This document shows, one piece after another, positions 40,487-49,353 of a DNA stretch of 64,000 nucleotides. The notes beneath the pieces are model-generated. The model was not told the origin of the DNA. It made no database searches and worked only from the letters and a program-made list of their open reading frames with translations. Positions within the stretch are counted from its first letter, which is position 1; the number at the start of each line of letters is the position of its first letter. The position numbers and the translations under genes are program-made. Source of the DNA: Streptomyces fodineus (GTDB lineage: Bacteria > Actinomycetota > Actinomycetes > Streptomycetales > Streptomycetaceae); assembly GCF_001735805.1 (NCBI RefSeq), contig NZ_CP017248.1:7440001-7504000 (forward strand), given 5' to 3'.

Positions 40487-41493
40487 GTCCAGCGGATCGG
40501 CAGCGGCAGCGCCGTGAGCAGCCCCGAGACCGCGACCACCGCGCCCAGGGCGACCACCTCGGCCCGTGCGGGCGGGTACGCGGTCAGCGGGTCGGCGGCA
40601 CGGCGCAGCCGGATCCGCGCCCACAGGGCGAGCAGCGCGACGGCGGCGACCAGGAACACCTTGGCCAGCAGGGTGCGCCCGTACGCCGTCGTCGTCAGCT
40701 GGTCCAGGACCGTGGCCGACGGCATGCGGCGCAGCGCACTGCACACGCCCGTCGCGGTGATGGCGGCGAGCAGGACGGCCGCCACGCGCGCGTAGCGGCC
40801 GAGCAGCGCGGCCCCGGCCGGATCGCGGTGCCACAGCCCGAGCAGCCGCAGGGCGTGCAGCAGACCGCCGGACCACAGCGCCGCGCACGTCAGGTGCACC
40901 AGCGTCAGACCCGAGCCGACCAGCGGGCTCTGTTCGGTCGCGGGATGGGCGCGCAGAGCCTCCGCGACCGCCACCGCCGCCAGCGGCCACACCTGTGCCG
41001 CCGGGCGCCGGAAGAACGCGCACAGGGCGGCCAGCAGAAAGGCGTTGACCTCCAGCAGCGCCAGCCTGCCGTCCCGGGAGCCGTACAGGCCGCCGATGTC
41101 GATCTGGCCGAGGCGGTGCGGAATCAGATCGCCGGCGGCCACCACCGAGGCGAGCCCCAGCGCGGCGACGAAACCGGCGGCGGTGGCGAACGGCGCCCAG
41201 CTGCTCGGCCGTTCAGGCGGTGAGCCCGGTAAGCGCCGGGCGATCCGGTGCACGAACAGCTCACCCAGGGGCACGCTCAGGCCGGCGAACAGCACCGCGC
41301 GCAGCAGCCCGATACCGCCGGCCCCCGGCGCGGCGGCCTCCCCGGTGCCGTGCAGCGCCGCCGACGGCCCGAGCAGCGGGATCAGGGCGCCCAGCGTCAC
41401 CAGGGCCAGGAGGGCGACGGCCCGGCCGGTGCCGGACCGCCGGGCGGGGACGCGGCCGTCGGTCGCCGTGGCGGTCCGTCGTATCAGGCTCAC
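40483..41493 (-). CDS. CopD-like integral membrane protein
   Basis: 336 residues with about eight hydrophobic helices. The second half resembles the CopD/PcoD copper domain: HLTCAALWSGGLLHALRLL, YARVAAVLLAAITATGVCSAL and the TTAYGRTLLAKVFLVAAVALLA segment, which is very typical. There is no CopC domain fused to it, unlike many actinobacterial copper proteins. A role in copper transport or delivery is likely from family knowledge. The GTG at 41493 (VSLIRR) is chosen because the frame further upstream looks non-coding. The ribosome binding site is weak. Confidence 0.82.
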   Translation of the reverse strand: MSLIRRTATATDGRVPARRSGTGRAVALLALVTLGALIPLLGPSAALHGTGEAAAPGAGGIGLLRAVLFAGLSVPLGELFVHRIARRLPGSPPERPSSWAPFATAAGFVAALGLASVVAAGDLIPHRLGQIDIGGLYGSRDGRLALLEVNAFLLAALCAFFRRPAAQVWPLAAVAVAEALRAHPATEQSPLVGSGLTLVHLTCAALWSGGLLHALRLLGLWHRDPAGAALLGRYARVAAVLLAAITATGVCSALRRMPSATVLDQLTTTAYGRTLLAKVFLVAAVALLALWARIRLRRAADPLTAYPPARAEVVALGAVVAVSGLLTALPLPIRWT

Positions 41494-41593
41494 CCCGTGA
41501 TCTTCGCCAGCCGCCGCAGAACCGGGCAAGTCCCGGAAAACAACTGGTGGTACTGCATTCCACGCATACGTACGTTTCCGGCCGCCCGCGCGC

Positions 41594-42970
41594 TCACCGC
41601 CAACGGGCGGTGTCCGAGCCCCACGGCACCGGAGGCCGCGCCCAGCCGGCGGGGCCGCCCGCGAAGGACACCGGCGGCAGCGCGTGCCGCAGCCGGCCGA
41701 GCGGGCTGTCGGTCTCGGCCAGCCAGGCCCCCGGCCCCTCGTACGGCGCACCCGTGGCCGCAGCCGGCCGGATTCCGTCCGTCAGCCAGTGCGCGGTCCG
41801 GGCCAGCGCCAGCCGCACCAGCCGGCCGCCCCCGTCGTACGACTGCTCGGTCAGCGCCCGCTGGACGGCCGCCGCCAGCAGGTAGCCGGTGCCGTGGTCC
41901 AGTGCCTGTGCGGGCAGCGCGCCGGGCTCCTCGGCCGAGCCCTCGGTCGCGGCGATGCCGGTCGCGACCTGCACCAGGCTGTCGAAGCCGCGCCGCCCGG
42001 CCCAGGGGCCGTGCGCGCCCCACGCCGAGACCTGTGCCACCACCAGCCCGGGCCGGCGTGCGGACAGTGCCTGAGGCGAGAGCCCGAACCGGTCGAGAGC
42101 GCCCGGCCGGTAGCCGGTGACGACGACGTCCGCCGTGGCCAGCAACTCCTCGAAGGTGCCGGGGTCGGTGCCCAGGTCGAGTGCGGCGGACCGCTTCCCG
42201 AAGCCCGTGTCGGCGTGCTGGTCCGGGAGTTCGGGCAGCCAGGGTGCGTCCAGCCGGAGCACGTCCGCGCCCAGCAGGGCGAGGGTGCGGGTGGCGACCG
42301 GGCCCGCGAGGACCCGGGTGAGGTCCAGCACGCGCAGCCCGGCGGCGGGCAGCAGGGGAGCGGTGGCGGGATCGAGCGGGGGGAGCACGCGCGCGTGCGC
42401 GGTGCCGAGGCGCTCGCGCTCGACCAGCGGGCGTGCGGCCACCTCGGCGGCCTGCTCGGTGGCTGCCCACTCCTTCGGGGTGCGCAGGGCCACGGCGAGG
42501 CCGCCGGCGTCGTAGACCGCCTCCTCGACCTCGAGCGCGGGACGCTCCGCGATCCGGGCGGCCACCGTCTCCGCCGAGGCGTCCCCCGGCAGGCTCAGCG
42601 CGGCGAGCAACCGGGCCCGGTGGTGCGGGTAGTTGGCGTGGGTGCGCACCCAGCCGTCCGCCGTCCGCCAGAACCGCGACAGCGGCGCGAAGGCGACCGG
42701 TGGCCGTCCGTCGACCAGCAGGTGGCGTTCACTGTGGAAGGCGGCCGCCACGGCGCCGTCGTCGACCCGGACACCGGGCACCTCCGTGAGTTCGGCCCGG
42801 CGGGCCGCGAGTTCCGCGGCGGCCAGCGCACACGCGCCGACACAGGCCCGGGCGAGCTCCCGTACGGGAAGGCGCGCCTCCAGCGCGCCCTGCCGCACCA
42901 CAGTGGTGAGCCGTGCGAGACGGGCGGGATCGCCGCCCAGAGCGGACCACGCGAACTTGATAGCAGTCAT
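41594..42970 (-). CDS. CoA-transferase family III (CaiB/BaiF) protein
   Basis: 458 residues. The C-terminal half contains the family III core: LRVLDLTRVLAGPVATRTLALLGADVLRLD (in two parts: LRVLDLTRVLAGPVATRTL, ALLGADVLRLD), then VVTGYRPGALDRFGLS, VAQVSAWGAHGPWAGRRGFD and QALDHGTGYLLAAAV. The N-terminal half (HSERHLLVDGRPPVAFAPLSRF) looks like a second, degenerate CoA-transferase module, as in duplicated BaiF-like proteins. These enzymes move CoA between carboxylic acids. The ATG at 42970 sits inside overlapping palindromes and has no Shine-Dalgarno, so the message may be leaderless. Confidence 0.85.
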   Translation of the reverse strand: MTAIKFAWSALGGDPARLARLTTVVRQGALEARLPVRELARACVGACALAAAELAARRAELTEVPGVRVDDGAVAAAFHSERHLLVDGRPPVAFAPLSRFWRTADGWVRTHANYPHHRARLLAALSLPGDASAETVAARIAERPALEVEEAVYDAGGLAVALRTPKEWAATEQAAEVAARPLVERERLGTAHARVLPPLDPATAPLLPAAGLRVLDLTRVLAGPVATRTLALLGADVLRLDAPWLPELPDQHADTGFGKRSAALDLGTDPGTFEELLATADVVVTGYRPGALDRFGLSPQALSARRPGLVVAQVSAWGAHGPWAGRRGFDSLVQVATGIAATEGSAEEPGALPAQALDHGTGYLLAAAVQRALTEQSYDGGGRLVRLALARTAHWLTDGIRPAAATGAPYEGPGAWLAETDSPLGRLRHALPPVSFAGGPAGWARPPVPWGSDTARWR

Positions 42971-43000
42971 GACTGCACTATGCAGTATTGACTGAATCAA
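42964..43000. promoter_or_regulatory. Overlapping palindromes covering the start codon of the CoA-transferase gene
   Basis: GCAGTCATGACTGC (42964-42977) is a perfect 14-bp palindrome straddling the ATG. It overlaps ACTGCA-CTA-TGCAGT (42972-42986), a second perfect palindrome. Next to them lies the imperfect TTGACTGAATCAA (42988-43000). The half-site GCAGT recurs every nine bases in alternating orientation, which looks like a multi-site operator. No regulator gene is adjacent. Confidence 0.6.
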
Positions 43001-43019
43001 TATATGGAGGGGTGGACCT

Positions 43020-44561
43020 CTACTCGGTCACGGCGGCCAGGGCGTCCACCGTGCCGAAGCCGTAGAAGCCGTTGACGTGCTTGCCGCCGACGCAGGTCGC
43101 GTCCACGACCCCGTCGCCGTTGCCGTCGTAGGGCTCGCTCGGGCAGCCCGGGTTGTCCGCCTCGGCCTTCAGCAGGGCCTGGAGCTGGGCCGGAGTGGCG
43201 TTCGGATGGGCGGACTTCAGCAGCGCGGCCACCGCGGCCACGTGCGGGGACGCCATCGAGGTGCCCTGGAGGAAGCCGTACTGGCCGTTCGGCAGGGTGG
43301 AGAGGATACGGCCGTTCTTCGACGGCGTGTCCGGGATCTGGTACTTGTCGCCGCCCGGCCCCGCCACGTCGATCACGCCCTGGCCGTAGCTGGAGTAGTA
43401 CGACTTGGCGCCCTTCACGCCCACCGCGCTCACCGTCACCACACCGGGCAGCTGGGTCGGCACGTCGAAGCACTTGTGCGGGTCGACCGTGCGGGGCGTG
43501 GCGGTCGAGTCGTCCGGGCTGGAGGCGTCCGTGAGCGCGTCCGCGTCCAGGTCGTCGTTGGAGTTGCCCGCGGCGGCCACATTGAGCGTGCCCTTGCGCT
43601 GTGCATACGACTGGGCCCTGTTGACCGCGTCAACGATGGCACGTTGATCGGGGTCGTCCATGCAGTTGTACAGCCAAGGATCAACGTAATAGCTGTTGTT
43701 GGTGACCTGGATGCCATGGTCGGCGGCGAACACGAAGGCGCAGACCACGCTCTCCGGGTAGAACAGCTGCGTCGAGTCCGGCTGGGCCACCGTGATGCTC
43801 GCGACCTTCACGCCGGGCGCCACACCGGCCACGCCTATGCCGTTGCGGGCCGCGGCTATCTCACCGGCGACATGGGTGCCGTGGTAGTGGGCGGCGTCCG
43901 CCGGGCGCCACGCCCCGTACGTCGTGTCCGCCTTGCCGCTCACGCAGTTCGCCGACTGGGAGGCGGAGAAGTTCGGGGCGATGTCCGGGTGGGTGTCGTC
44001 GACGCCGGTGTCGATGATGCCGACGGTCACGTCGCTGCTGCCCGGGTTGATCCGCGCGGCCTGGTCGGCGCCGATCGCCCGCAGGTCCCACTGGTCCGCC
44101 TCGAGCGGCTCCTCGCCCGGTGCCGCGGCCTTGGTGAGCTTCGCGGCCTCCGCCTTCGACAGGACCTGCACCGCGCCCTCGTCGGTCGTCCCCGCCGCAC
44201 TCAGCGGCGCGGTACGCGTGGCGCCCGCCGACTCCACCCCGCGCACCGCGCGCATCCGCGCGCCGAACTCCGGGTTCGCGGAGTGCGCGATGATCACCCC
44301 GATCTTGTCGTAACTGACCACGATCGAGCCGCCGTTGCGAGTGATCTCCCGCTGTACGGACTCGATCGTGCGGCGGTCCGTACGCGTGTTGACCACGTAC
44401 GCGAGGTTCGGACCGTCGTCCGCCGCCCGCACCGCGCCGGCCGCGCCGGCCGTGCCGGGTGCCGCCGAGGCCGCCGCCGGCAGGAGACCGAGCGAGGCGG
44501 TCAGCGACAGCACGACGGGCACGGCGAGCGCGAGCCGGCGTCTGGAGCGCAGATGAAGCAT
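43020..44561 (-). CDS. Secreted S8 family serine peptidase (subtilisin-like)
   Basis: 513 residues. There is a signal peptide (RSRRRLALAVPVVLSLTASL and on to an ASA site near residue 33), a propeptide with an I9-like fold up to about residue 150, then the catalytic domain. The aspartate is in VGIIDTGVDDTHPD, the histidine in AHYHGTHVAGEIAAA and the serine in LQGTSMASPHVAAVAALL; NNSYYVD and AAAGNSNDDLDAD mark the oxyanion region. The C-terminus contains a calcium-type DGNGDGVVDATC segment. It is likely an extracellular protease or protein-processing enzyme. Divergent from the acetate symporter pair. Confidence 0.93.
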   Translation of the reverse strand: MLHLRSRRRLALAVPVVLSLTASLGLLPAAASAAPGTAGAAGAVRAADDGPNLAYVVNTRTDRRTIESVQREITRNGGSIVVSYDKIGVIIAHSANPEFGARMRAVRGVESAGATRTAPLSAAGTTDEGAVQVLSKAEAAKLTKAAAPGEEPLEADQWDLRAIGADQAARINPGSSDVTVGIIDTGVDDTHPDIAPNFSASQSANCVSGKADTTYGAWRPADAAHYHGTHVAGEIAAARNGIGVAGVAPGVKVASITVAQPDSTQLFYPESVVCAFVFAADHGIQVTNNSYYVDPWLYNCMDDPDQRAIVDAVNRAQSYAQRKGTLNVAAAGNSNDDLDADALTDASSPDDSTATPRTVDPHKCFDVPTQLPGVVTVSAVGVKGAKSYYSSYGQGVIDVAGPGGDKYQIPDTPSKNGRILSTLPNGQYGFLQGTSMASPHVAAVAALLKSAHPNATPAQLQALLKAEADNPGCPSEPYDGNGDGVVDATCVGGKHVNGFYGFGTVDALAAVTE

Positions 44562-44821
44562 GGGATCTCCACATCATCCGGATACGAAACCGCCCGAGAC
44601 ACAGGTAGTTCTCGGGCAGGTACATGACGGGTGGTGCAGGCAGAAGCTATCCCCACGGCTCACCGCTCAGCAATGACCCGGCAATGGCTCGCCCGGACCG
44701 CCTGCGAAACAACTCATAGGACTTGAACCGGTCCTCGCGTGGCGCCGTGGACCTCGGGCAGGGAGCGCCAGCACCATCGAGCCCCCGTTTCGTCATCGCA
44801 TCCGCAACGCGAGGAGACCCC

Positions 44822-45178
44822 GTGGCCACCGAGACACCGCCCCCCGCCACACCGGGGGCCCCACTTCCGTCCACCGAGGAGTTCGCCGAGGTGCAGCAGA
44901 GCGCGGAGTTCGGTGAACTGCGCCGCGCCCACCGCTCCTTCGCCTTCCCGCTGACCGTCGCCTTCATCGCCTGGTACCTGCTGTACGTGCTGCTCTCCAA
45001 CTACGCGGACGGCTTCATGGGCACCAAGGTGGCCGGCAACATCAACGTGGCCCTCGTCCTGGGCCTCGCCCAGTTCCTCACCACCTTCCTCATCGCCTGG
45101 TGGTACGCACGGCACGCCGCCGCCAAGCTCGACCCCAAGGCGCAGGCCATCAAGTCCCGGATGGAGGGCGGCGCATGA
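44822..45178 (+). CDS. DUF485 small membrane protein partner of the acetate symporter
   Basis: 118 residues. A Pro/Thr-rich N-terminus is followed by the DUF485 motif SAEFGELRRAHRSFAFPLT and two helices (VAFIAWYLLYVLLSNYA and VALVLGLAQFLTTFLIAWWYA) with a GTKVAGNIN loop between. DUF485 proteins (YjcH type) are encoded directly before ActP in many bacteria. The GTG at 44822 has GAGGAG at the right distance, and the stop overlaps the actP start as ATGA. Confidence 0.92.
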   Translation: MATETPPPATPGAPLPSTEEFAEVQQSAEFGELRRAHRSFAFPLTVAFIAWYLLYVLLSNYADGFMGTKVAGNINVALVLGLAQFLTTFLIAWWYARHAAAKLDPKAQAIKSRMEGGA

Positions 45179-46794
45179 GCCCCGCGATCATGCTGGCCGC
45201 CGGCGAGGCGAGCCGGCACCGGCCGCTGATCATCACCCTGTTCGCGGTGTTCGTCGCCGCCACCCTCGTCATCACCGTCTGGGCGGGCCGCCAGACCAAG
45301 GACGCCGCCGACTTCTACGCCGGCGGACGCCAGTTCACCGGCTTCCAGAACGGACTCGCCGTCTCCGGCGACTACATGTCCGCGGCGTCCTTCCTCGGCA
45401 TCGCCGGCGCCATCGCCCTCTTCGGCTACGACGGATTCCTGTACTCCATCGGCTTCCTCGTCGCCTGGCTGGTCGCCCTGCTCCTGGTCGCCGAACCCCT
45501 GCGCAACTCCGGCCGTTACACCATGGGCGACGTGCTGGCCTACCGTATGCGCCAGCGCCCGGTCCGCACGGCCGCCGGCACCTCCACGATCGTGGTCTCG
45601 ATCTTCTATTTGCTCGCGCAGATGGCCGGCGCGGGCGTCCTGGTCTCCCTCCTCCTGGGCATCACCAGCGACGGCGGCAAGATCGGCATCGTCGCCCTGG
45701 TCGGCGTCCTGATGATCGTGTACGTCACCATCGGCGGCATGAAGGGCACCACCTGGGTCCAGATGGTCAAGGCGGTGCTGCTGATCGCGGGCGCCTTGCT
45801 GCTGACCTTCCTGGTCCTGCTGAAGTTCCACTTCAACGTCTCCGACCTGCTCGGCAAGGCCGCCGACAACAGCGGCAAGGGCGCGGCCTTCCTGAAGCCC
45901 GGCCTGAAGTACGGCGCCAGCGGCACCACCAAGCTGGACTTCATCTCGCTCGGCATCGCCCTGGTCCTCGGCACCGCCGGCCTGCCGCACATCCTGATCC
46001 GTTTCTACACCGTGCCCACGGCCAAGGCCGCCCGGAAGTCGGTCATCTGGGCGATCGGCCTGATCGGCACCTTCTACCTGATGACCCTCGCCCTGGGCTT
46101 CGGCGCGGCGGCCCTCATCAAGCCGGACGAGATCATCGCCTCCAACAAGGCGGGCAACACGGCGGCACCGCTGCTGGCGTTGCACCTGGGCGGGGCCGAC
46201 TCCAGCTGGGGCGCGATCCTGCTCGCGACCATCTCCGCGGTCGCCTTCGCCACGATCCTCGCGGTCGTCGCCGGACTCACCCTCGCCTCGTCGTCCTCCT
46301 TCGCGCACGACATCTACGCCAACGTCATCAAGAAGGGGCAGGCCACCGAGCGGCAGGAGCTCGGCGCCGCCCGCTGGGCGACCGTCGGCATCGGCGCGGT
46401 CTCGATCGTCCTCGGCGCCCTGGCCCGCGACCTCAATGTGGCCGGCCTGGTCGCCCTCGCCTTCGCGGTCGCCGCCTCCGCGAACCTTCCGACGATCCTC
46501 TACAGCCTCTTCTGGAAGCGGTTCACCACCGCGGGCGCCCTGTGGTCGATCTACGGCGGCCTGGTCACCGCGGTCGGCCTGGTGCTGTTCTCCCCGGTGG
46601 TCTCCGGCAGCCCGGCCTCGATGTTCCCCCACGTCGACTTCCACTGGTTCCCGCTGGAGAACCCCGGCATCATCTCCATCCCGGTCGGGTTCCTGCTCGG
46701 CGCGGTGGGCACCCTGCTGTCGAAGGAGGCCCAGGACGCCGGCAAGTACGCCGAACTGGAGGTGCGGTCCCTGACCGGCACCGGAGCACACTGA
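45175..46794 (+). CDS. actP: Cation/acetate symporter, ActP-like (sodium:solute symporter family)
   Basis: 539 residues with about thirteen membrane helices. SSS family landmarks are DFYAGGRQFTGFQNGLAVSG, DYMSAASFLGIAGAIALFGYDG, the GLPHILIRFYTVPTAKAARK motif in the middle and SSSSFAHDIYANVIKK after helix nine. These fit ActP/MctC-type carriers of acetate, pyruvate or propionate. It is coupled to the DUF485 gene. A long inverted repeat follows immediately after the stop. Confidence 0.92.
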   Translation: MSPAIMLAAGEASRHRPLIITLFAVFVAATLVITVWAGRQTKDAADFYAGGRQFTGFQNGLAVSGDYMSAASFLGIAGAIALFGYDGFLYSIGFLVAWLVALLLVAEPLRNSGRYTMGDVLAYRMRQRPVRTAAGTSTIVVSIFYLLAQMAGAGVLVSLLLGITSDGGKIGIVALVGVLMIVYVTIGGMKGTTWVQMVKAVLLIAGALLLTFLVLLKFHFNVSDLLGKAADNSGKGAAFLKPGLKYGASGTTKLDFISLGIALVLGTAGLPHILIRFYTVPTAKAARKSVIWAIGLIGTFYLMTLALGFGAAALIKPDEIIASNKAGNTAAPLLALHLGGADSSWGAILLATISAVAFATILAVVAGLTLASSSSFAHDIYANVIKKGQATERQELGAARWATVGIGAVSIVLGALARDLNVAGLVALAFAVAASANLPTILYSLFWKRFTTAGALWSIYGGLVTAVGLVLFSPVVSGSPASMFPHVDFHWFPLENPGIISIPVGFLLGAVGTLLSKEAQDAGKYAELEVRSLTGTGAH

Positions 46795-46799
46795 GGTTC

Positions 46800-46855
46800 G
46801 TACGACGGCCGCGTCGTGCAGGGCTGTAGGGTCCTACGACGCGGCCGCGTCGTAC
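46800..46855 (+). terminator. Long hairpin after actP
   Basis: GTACGACGGCCGCGTCGT (46800-46817) is complementary to ACGACGCGGCCGCGTCGTAC (46836-46855) apart from a two-base bulge, and a smaller GTAGG/CCTAC pair lies in the loop. It starts six bases after the actP stop and ends about 105 bases before moaA. Confidence 0.65.
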
Positions 46856-46960
46856 CTCGTCGGATCGGGCCGCTGTCGTTGTCAGTGGTGTCACGTAGGC
46901 TCACAAGTGACAGGACAAGTGACGGAAAATGCTTGCTCGGGATCAAGGGAGGGGGCCCAC

Positions 46961-47950
46961 GTGCTCATCGACACCTACGGCCGGGTGGCCACCGACCTGA
47001 GGGTCTCGCTCACCGACCGCTGCAATCTGCGGTGCACGTACTGCATGCCCGAGGAGGGCCTGCAGTGGCTGGCCAAGCCCGACCTGCTCACCGACGACGA
47101 GATCGTCCGCCTCGTCGACATCGCCGTGCGGATGCTCGGCATCGAGGAGGTCCGCTTCACCGGCGGCGAACCCCTGCTGCGCCCGGGCCTGGTCGGCATC
47201 GTCGAGCGCGTGGCGGCTCTGCGCCCCCGCCCCCAGATGTCCCTCACCACCAACGGCATCGGCCTGGGGCGCACCGCGACCGCCCTGAAGGCCGCCGGCC
47301 TGGACCGGGTCAACGTCTCCCTGGACACCCTCCGCCCGGACGTCTTCAAGACCCTGACCCGCCGCGACCGCCACAAGGACGTCCTCGAAGGACTTCGGGC
47401 CGCCCGCGAGGCCGGCCTGACCCCCGTCAAGGTCAACTCGGTCCTGATGCCGGGGCTGAACGCCGATGAGGCCCCCGACCTGCTGGCCTGGGCGGTCGAG
47501 CACGACTACGAGCTGCGCTTCATCGAGCAGATGCCGCTGGACGCCCAGCACGGCTGGAAGCGCGAGGGCATGGTCACCGCCGGGGACATCCTCGCCTCCC
47601 TGCGCACCCGCTTCGAGCTCACCCCCGAGGGCGCCGACGCGCGCGGCTCGGCTCCGGCGGAACGCTGGCTGGTGAACGGCGGCCCGCACCGCGTCGGCGT
47701 CATCGCCTCCGTCACCCGCCCCTTCTGCGCCGCCTGCGACCGCACCCGCCTCACGGCCGACGGCCAGATACGCACCTGCCTCTTCGCGACCGAGGAGACC
47801 GACCTGCGCGCAGCCCTCCGCTCCGACGCCCCGGACGAGGAGATCGCCCGCATCTGGCGGCTGGCGATGTGGGGGAAGAAGGCGGGGGCAGGCCTGGACG
47901 ACCCGTCGTTCGTGCAGCCGGACAGGCCGATGTCGGCGATCGGCGGCTAG
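46961..47950 (+). CDS. moaA: GTP 3',8-cyclase MoaA (molybdenum cofactor synthesis)
   Basis: 329-residue radical SAM enzyme that converts GTP to 3',8-cyclo-7,8-dihydroGTP. The N-terminal iron-sulfur motif is LTDRCNLRCTYCMPEEGL near residues 16-33, with the GGEPLLRPG loop near 70. The second cluster is in FCAACDRTRLTADGQIRTCLF near 252-272. The protein ends in the functionally important Gly-Gly (SAIGG). The GTG at 46961 has AGGGAGGGGG upstream, and an earlier in-frame GTG at 46907 would add an unusual extension. No other moa gene is adjacent. Confidence 0.93.
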   Translation: MLIDTYGRVATDLRVSLTDRCNLRCTYCMPEEGLQWLAKPDLLTDDEIVRLVDIAVRMLGIEEVRFTGGEPLLRPGLVGIVERVAALRPRPQMSLTTNGIGLGRTATALKAAGLDRVNVSLDTLRPDVFKTLTRRDRHKDVLEGLRAAREAGLTPVKVNSVLMPGLNADEAPDLLAWAVEHDYELRFIEQMPLDAQHGWKREGMVTAGDILASLRTRFELTPEGADARGSAPAERWLVNGGPHRVGVIASVTRPFCAACDRTRLTADGQIRTCLFATEETDLRAALRSDAPDEEIARIWRLAMWGKKAGAGLDDPSFVQPDRPMSAIGG

Positions 47951-48165
47951 GACCCTTCGGGAGCCTGCCAATCGGCGAACCTCACGACGTCCTTCAAAAA
48001 ACCCCGCACCCCGAGGAACTGCGCAAGATGCTCGCGGTGCTCCTCGCACGCGAGCCACGTCTTGCGCCGCTCCGGCGTGTGGATCTTCGGGTTGTTCCAC
48101 GCCAGCACCCACACGGCATCGGCACGGCAGCCCTTGGCGGAGCAGATCGGCGTCTCGTCACTCAC
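47947..48165 (-). CDS. Small conserved cysteine-containing protein
   Basis: 72 residues: MSDETPICSAKGCRADAVWV, then LAWNNPKIHTPERRKTWLAC and EEHREHLAQFLGVRGFLKDV. The ICSAKGC pair together with WLACEEHREHL forms a C-C-C-H arrangement that probably binds zinc. It is a well-conserved Streptomyces protein, sometimes mislabelled as acetone carboxylase. I cannot name a function. Its stop overlaps the 3' end of moaA by four bases (convergent). A hairpin followed by a T-run lies in its upstream region on the same strand. Confidence 0.78.
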   Translation of the reverse strand: MSDETPICSAKGCRADAVWVLAWNNPKIHTPERRKTWLACEEHREHLAQFLGVRGFLKDVVRFADWQAPEGS

Positions 48166-48178
48166 AGGTTCGTCTCAC

Positions 48179-48236
48179 AAAAAGGGGCCCGGACAAGGCG
48201 ACGCCGAGCAGCCACGGGGGGAGCTGCCCGGCGTCG
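48179..48236 (-). terminator. Hairpin plus T-run upstream of the small zinc protein (terminator or attenuator)
   Basis: On the minus strand a long stem (arms at 48199-48206 and 48229-48236, extended inward by GCAGC/GCTGC) is followed after twelve bases by GGGGCCCCTTTTT-like sequence ending in five T at 48183-48179. The next gene start is at 48165. The dispersed repeat at 48284 lies just upstream, so this could terminate a short transcript or attenuate the gene. Confidence 0.45.
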
Positions 48237-48277
48237 GTCCGTCGCTCCGACGGGGGATGCGGAGCGCGTACGCAGTA

Positions 48278-48342
48278 TGTCACGGGTACCCCGCCGCCCG
48301 GCACTGGAACTACACGATTGATCTGAGCTTTTCTTGAGCTTG
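48278..48342. repeat. Dispersed 65-bp repeat, copy 1
   Basis: The 59 bases 48284-48342 match 53049-53107 at about 53 positions, beginning GGGTACCCCGCCGCCCGG and ending CTGAGCTTTTCTTGAG. Weaker similarity extends six bases to the left. This copy is in host DNA; the other is inside the integrative element. On the minus strand both lie upstream of a small minus-strand gene. The motif AAGCTCA occurs twice, 11 bases apart, within it. Confidence 0.75.
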
Positions 48343-48381
48343 ACGGGTGGCCGCGTTCCGCTTCCGCCCCGTCCGGCGTGG

Positions 48382-48774
48382 TCACGCGGGGCCGGATCGC
48401 TCACCGCCCGCCCCCGTCGGATGAGCCGCCGCATCCTCCGGAACGGATTCCGCCTGCGCCTCCTCCGCCCGCGGCGGCGCGATCATCGGCCGCGTCGGCG
48501 CGGCGATGAACGTCGAGGGAAGGGACGGCGGCCGCTCCCGGCCCGCGTTCGCGATCACCACGGCGATATAGGGCAGCAGCGCGCCGGCCACGAGGGCCAC
48601 GACGGCGACGTACCGTTCGACGTTCCACAGACAGACGGCGAGGATCACCGACACCGTGCGGATCGTCATCGAGATGACATACCGCCGCTGCCGGCCCCGC
48701 ACATCCTCGGCGAGTCCCGTCCGGGCGCCGGTGATCCGGAACACCTGGACGCTGCCGCCGTGCTGTTTCCGCAT
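48382..48774 (-). CDS. DUF3099 membrane protein
   Basis: 130 residues. A basic cytoplasmic start (RKQHGGSVQVFRITGARTGL) precedes RQRRYVISMTIRTVSVILAV and a second hydrophobic segment VAVVALVAGALLPYIAVVIA, giving two membrane helices, then a Pro/Ala/Glu-rich tail (PMIAPPRAEEAQAES). This arrangement matches the DUF3099 family of actinobacteria. Function unknown. The ATG at 48774 has GGTGGA five bases upstream. A GTG one codon earlier is the alternative. Confidence 0.85.
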   Translation of the reverse strand: MRKQHGGSVQVFRITGARTGLAEDVRGRQRRYVISMTIRTVSVILAVCLWNVERYVAVVALVAGALLPYIAVVIANAGRERPPSLPSTFIAAPTRPMIAPPRAEEAQAESVPEDAAAHPTGAGGERSGPA

Positions 48775-48977
48775 CACATTCCACCATCCGCCCGCATCGG
48801 ACTCTCCCCGAACCTTTTACGTTACGCCGCGGCTGCGCCGCCTACGAGACCGGGTCGCCCGCTGCCTGCGGTAATGCCTCCGGTACCGCCGCGCACGGGG
48901 TAACCCGACATGCCTCGTACGGCCCGCCCACCCACACTGGCCGTAATGCTCACGTCGCGCCGTACGAGGAGGCAGCC

Positions 48978-49265
48978 ATGGGCTGGTTGTGGGCGATCAT
49001 CGTGGGATTCGTGCTGGGCGTGATCGCCAAGGCGGTCATCCCGGGCAAGCAGCACAGCCCCCTCTGGCTGACCACCATCTGCGGCATGCTCGGCGCCATC
49101 GTGGGCAACGCGGTCGCCCGCGCCGTCGGCGTGGCGGCGACCCGCGGCATCGACTGGAGCCGGCACATCTTCCAGCTGGTGGCCGCGATCATCATCGTCG
49201 CGGCCGTGGACGCCCTCTACATGGCGACCCTGGGCAAGAGGAAACAGCAGCGGGTCGGAGCGTGA
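48978..49265 (+). CDS. GlsB/YeaQ/YmgE family stress-response membrane protein
   Basis: 95 residues, a three-helix transglycosylase-associated-type protein: MGWLWAIIVGFVLGVIAKAV, PGKQHSPLWLTTICGMLGAI then VGNAVARA, and a last helix FQLVAAIIIVAAVDALYMAT. The G-rich G-x3-G helices and the VIPGKQ loop are family features. Such proteins accumulate under envelope stress, but their role is unclear. GAGGAGG precedes the ATG. It is convergent with tyrS, with an interspersed palindromic repeat between them. Confidence 0.87.
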   Translation: MGWLWAIIVGFVLGVIAKAVIPGKQHSPLWLTTICGMLGAIVGNAVARAVGVAATRGIDWSRHIFQLVAAIIIVAAVDALYMATLGKRKQQRVGA

Positions 49266-49273
49266 GAACACGC

Positions 49274-49327
49274 TGGGGCGCAGCACCCCGAAAGGGGCGC
49301 GGGAAACTGCGCGACCAGCCACGACCG
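49274..49327. repeat. Streptomyces interspersed palindromic repeat between convergent genes
   Basis: GGGGCGCAGCACCCCGAAAG followed by GGGCGCGGGAAACTGCGCG and ACCAGCCACGAC is a member of a short intergenic repeat that I recall as very abundant in Streptomyces genomes. It contains two small hairpins (CCCC-GAAA-GGGG and CGCG-GGAAACTG-CGCG). Between the convergent stops at 49265 and 49354 it may act as a bidirectional terminator. Confidence 0.7.
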
Positions 49328-49353
49328 CCAGATCACCCACGCCCCCACGGCGC

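Noticed and set aside
47947..48165. Annotation of the small cysteine protein as acetone carboxylase
   Set aside because: 72 residues are far too short and show only a zinc-knuckle-like pattern.
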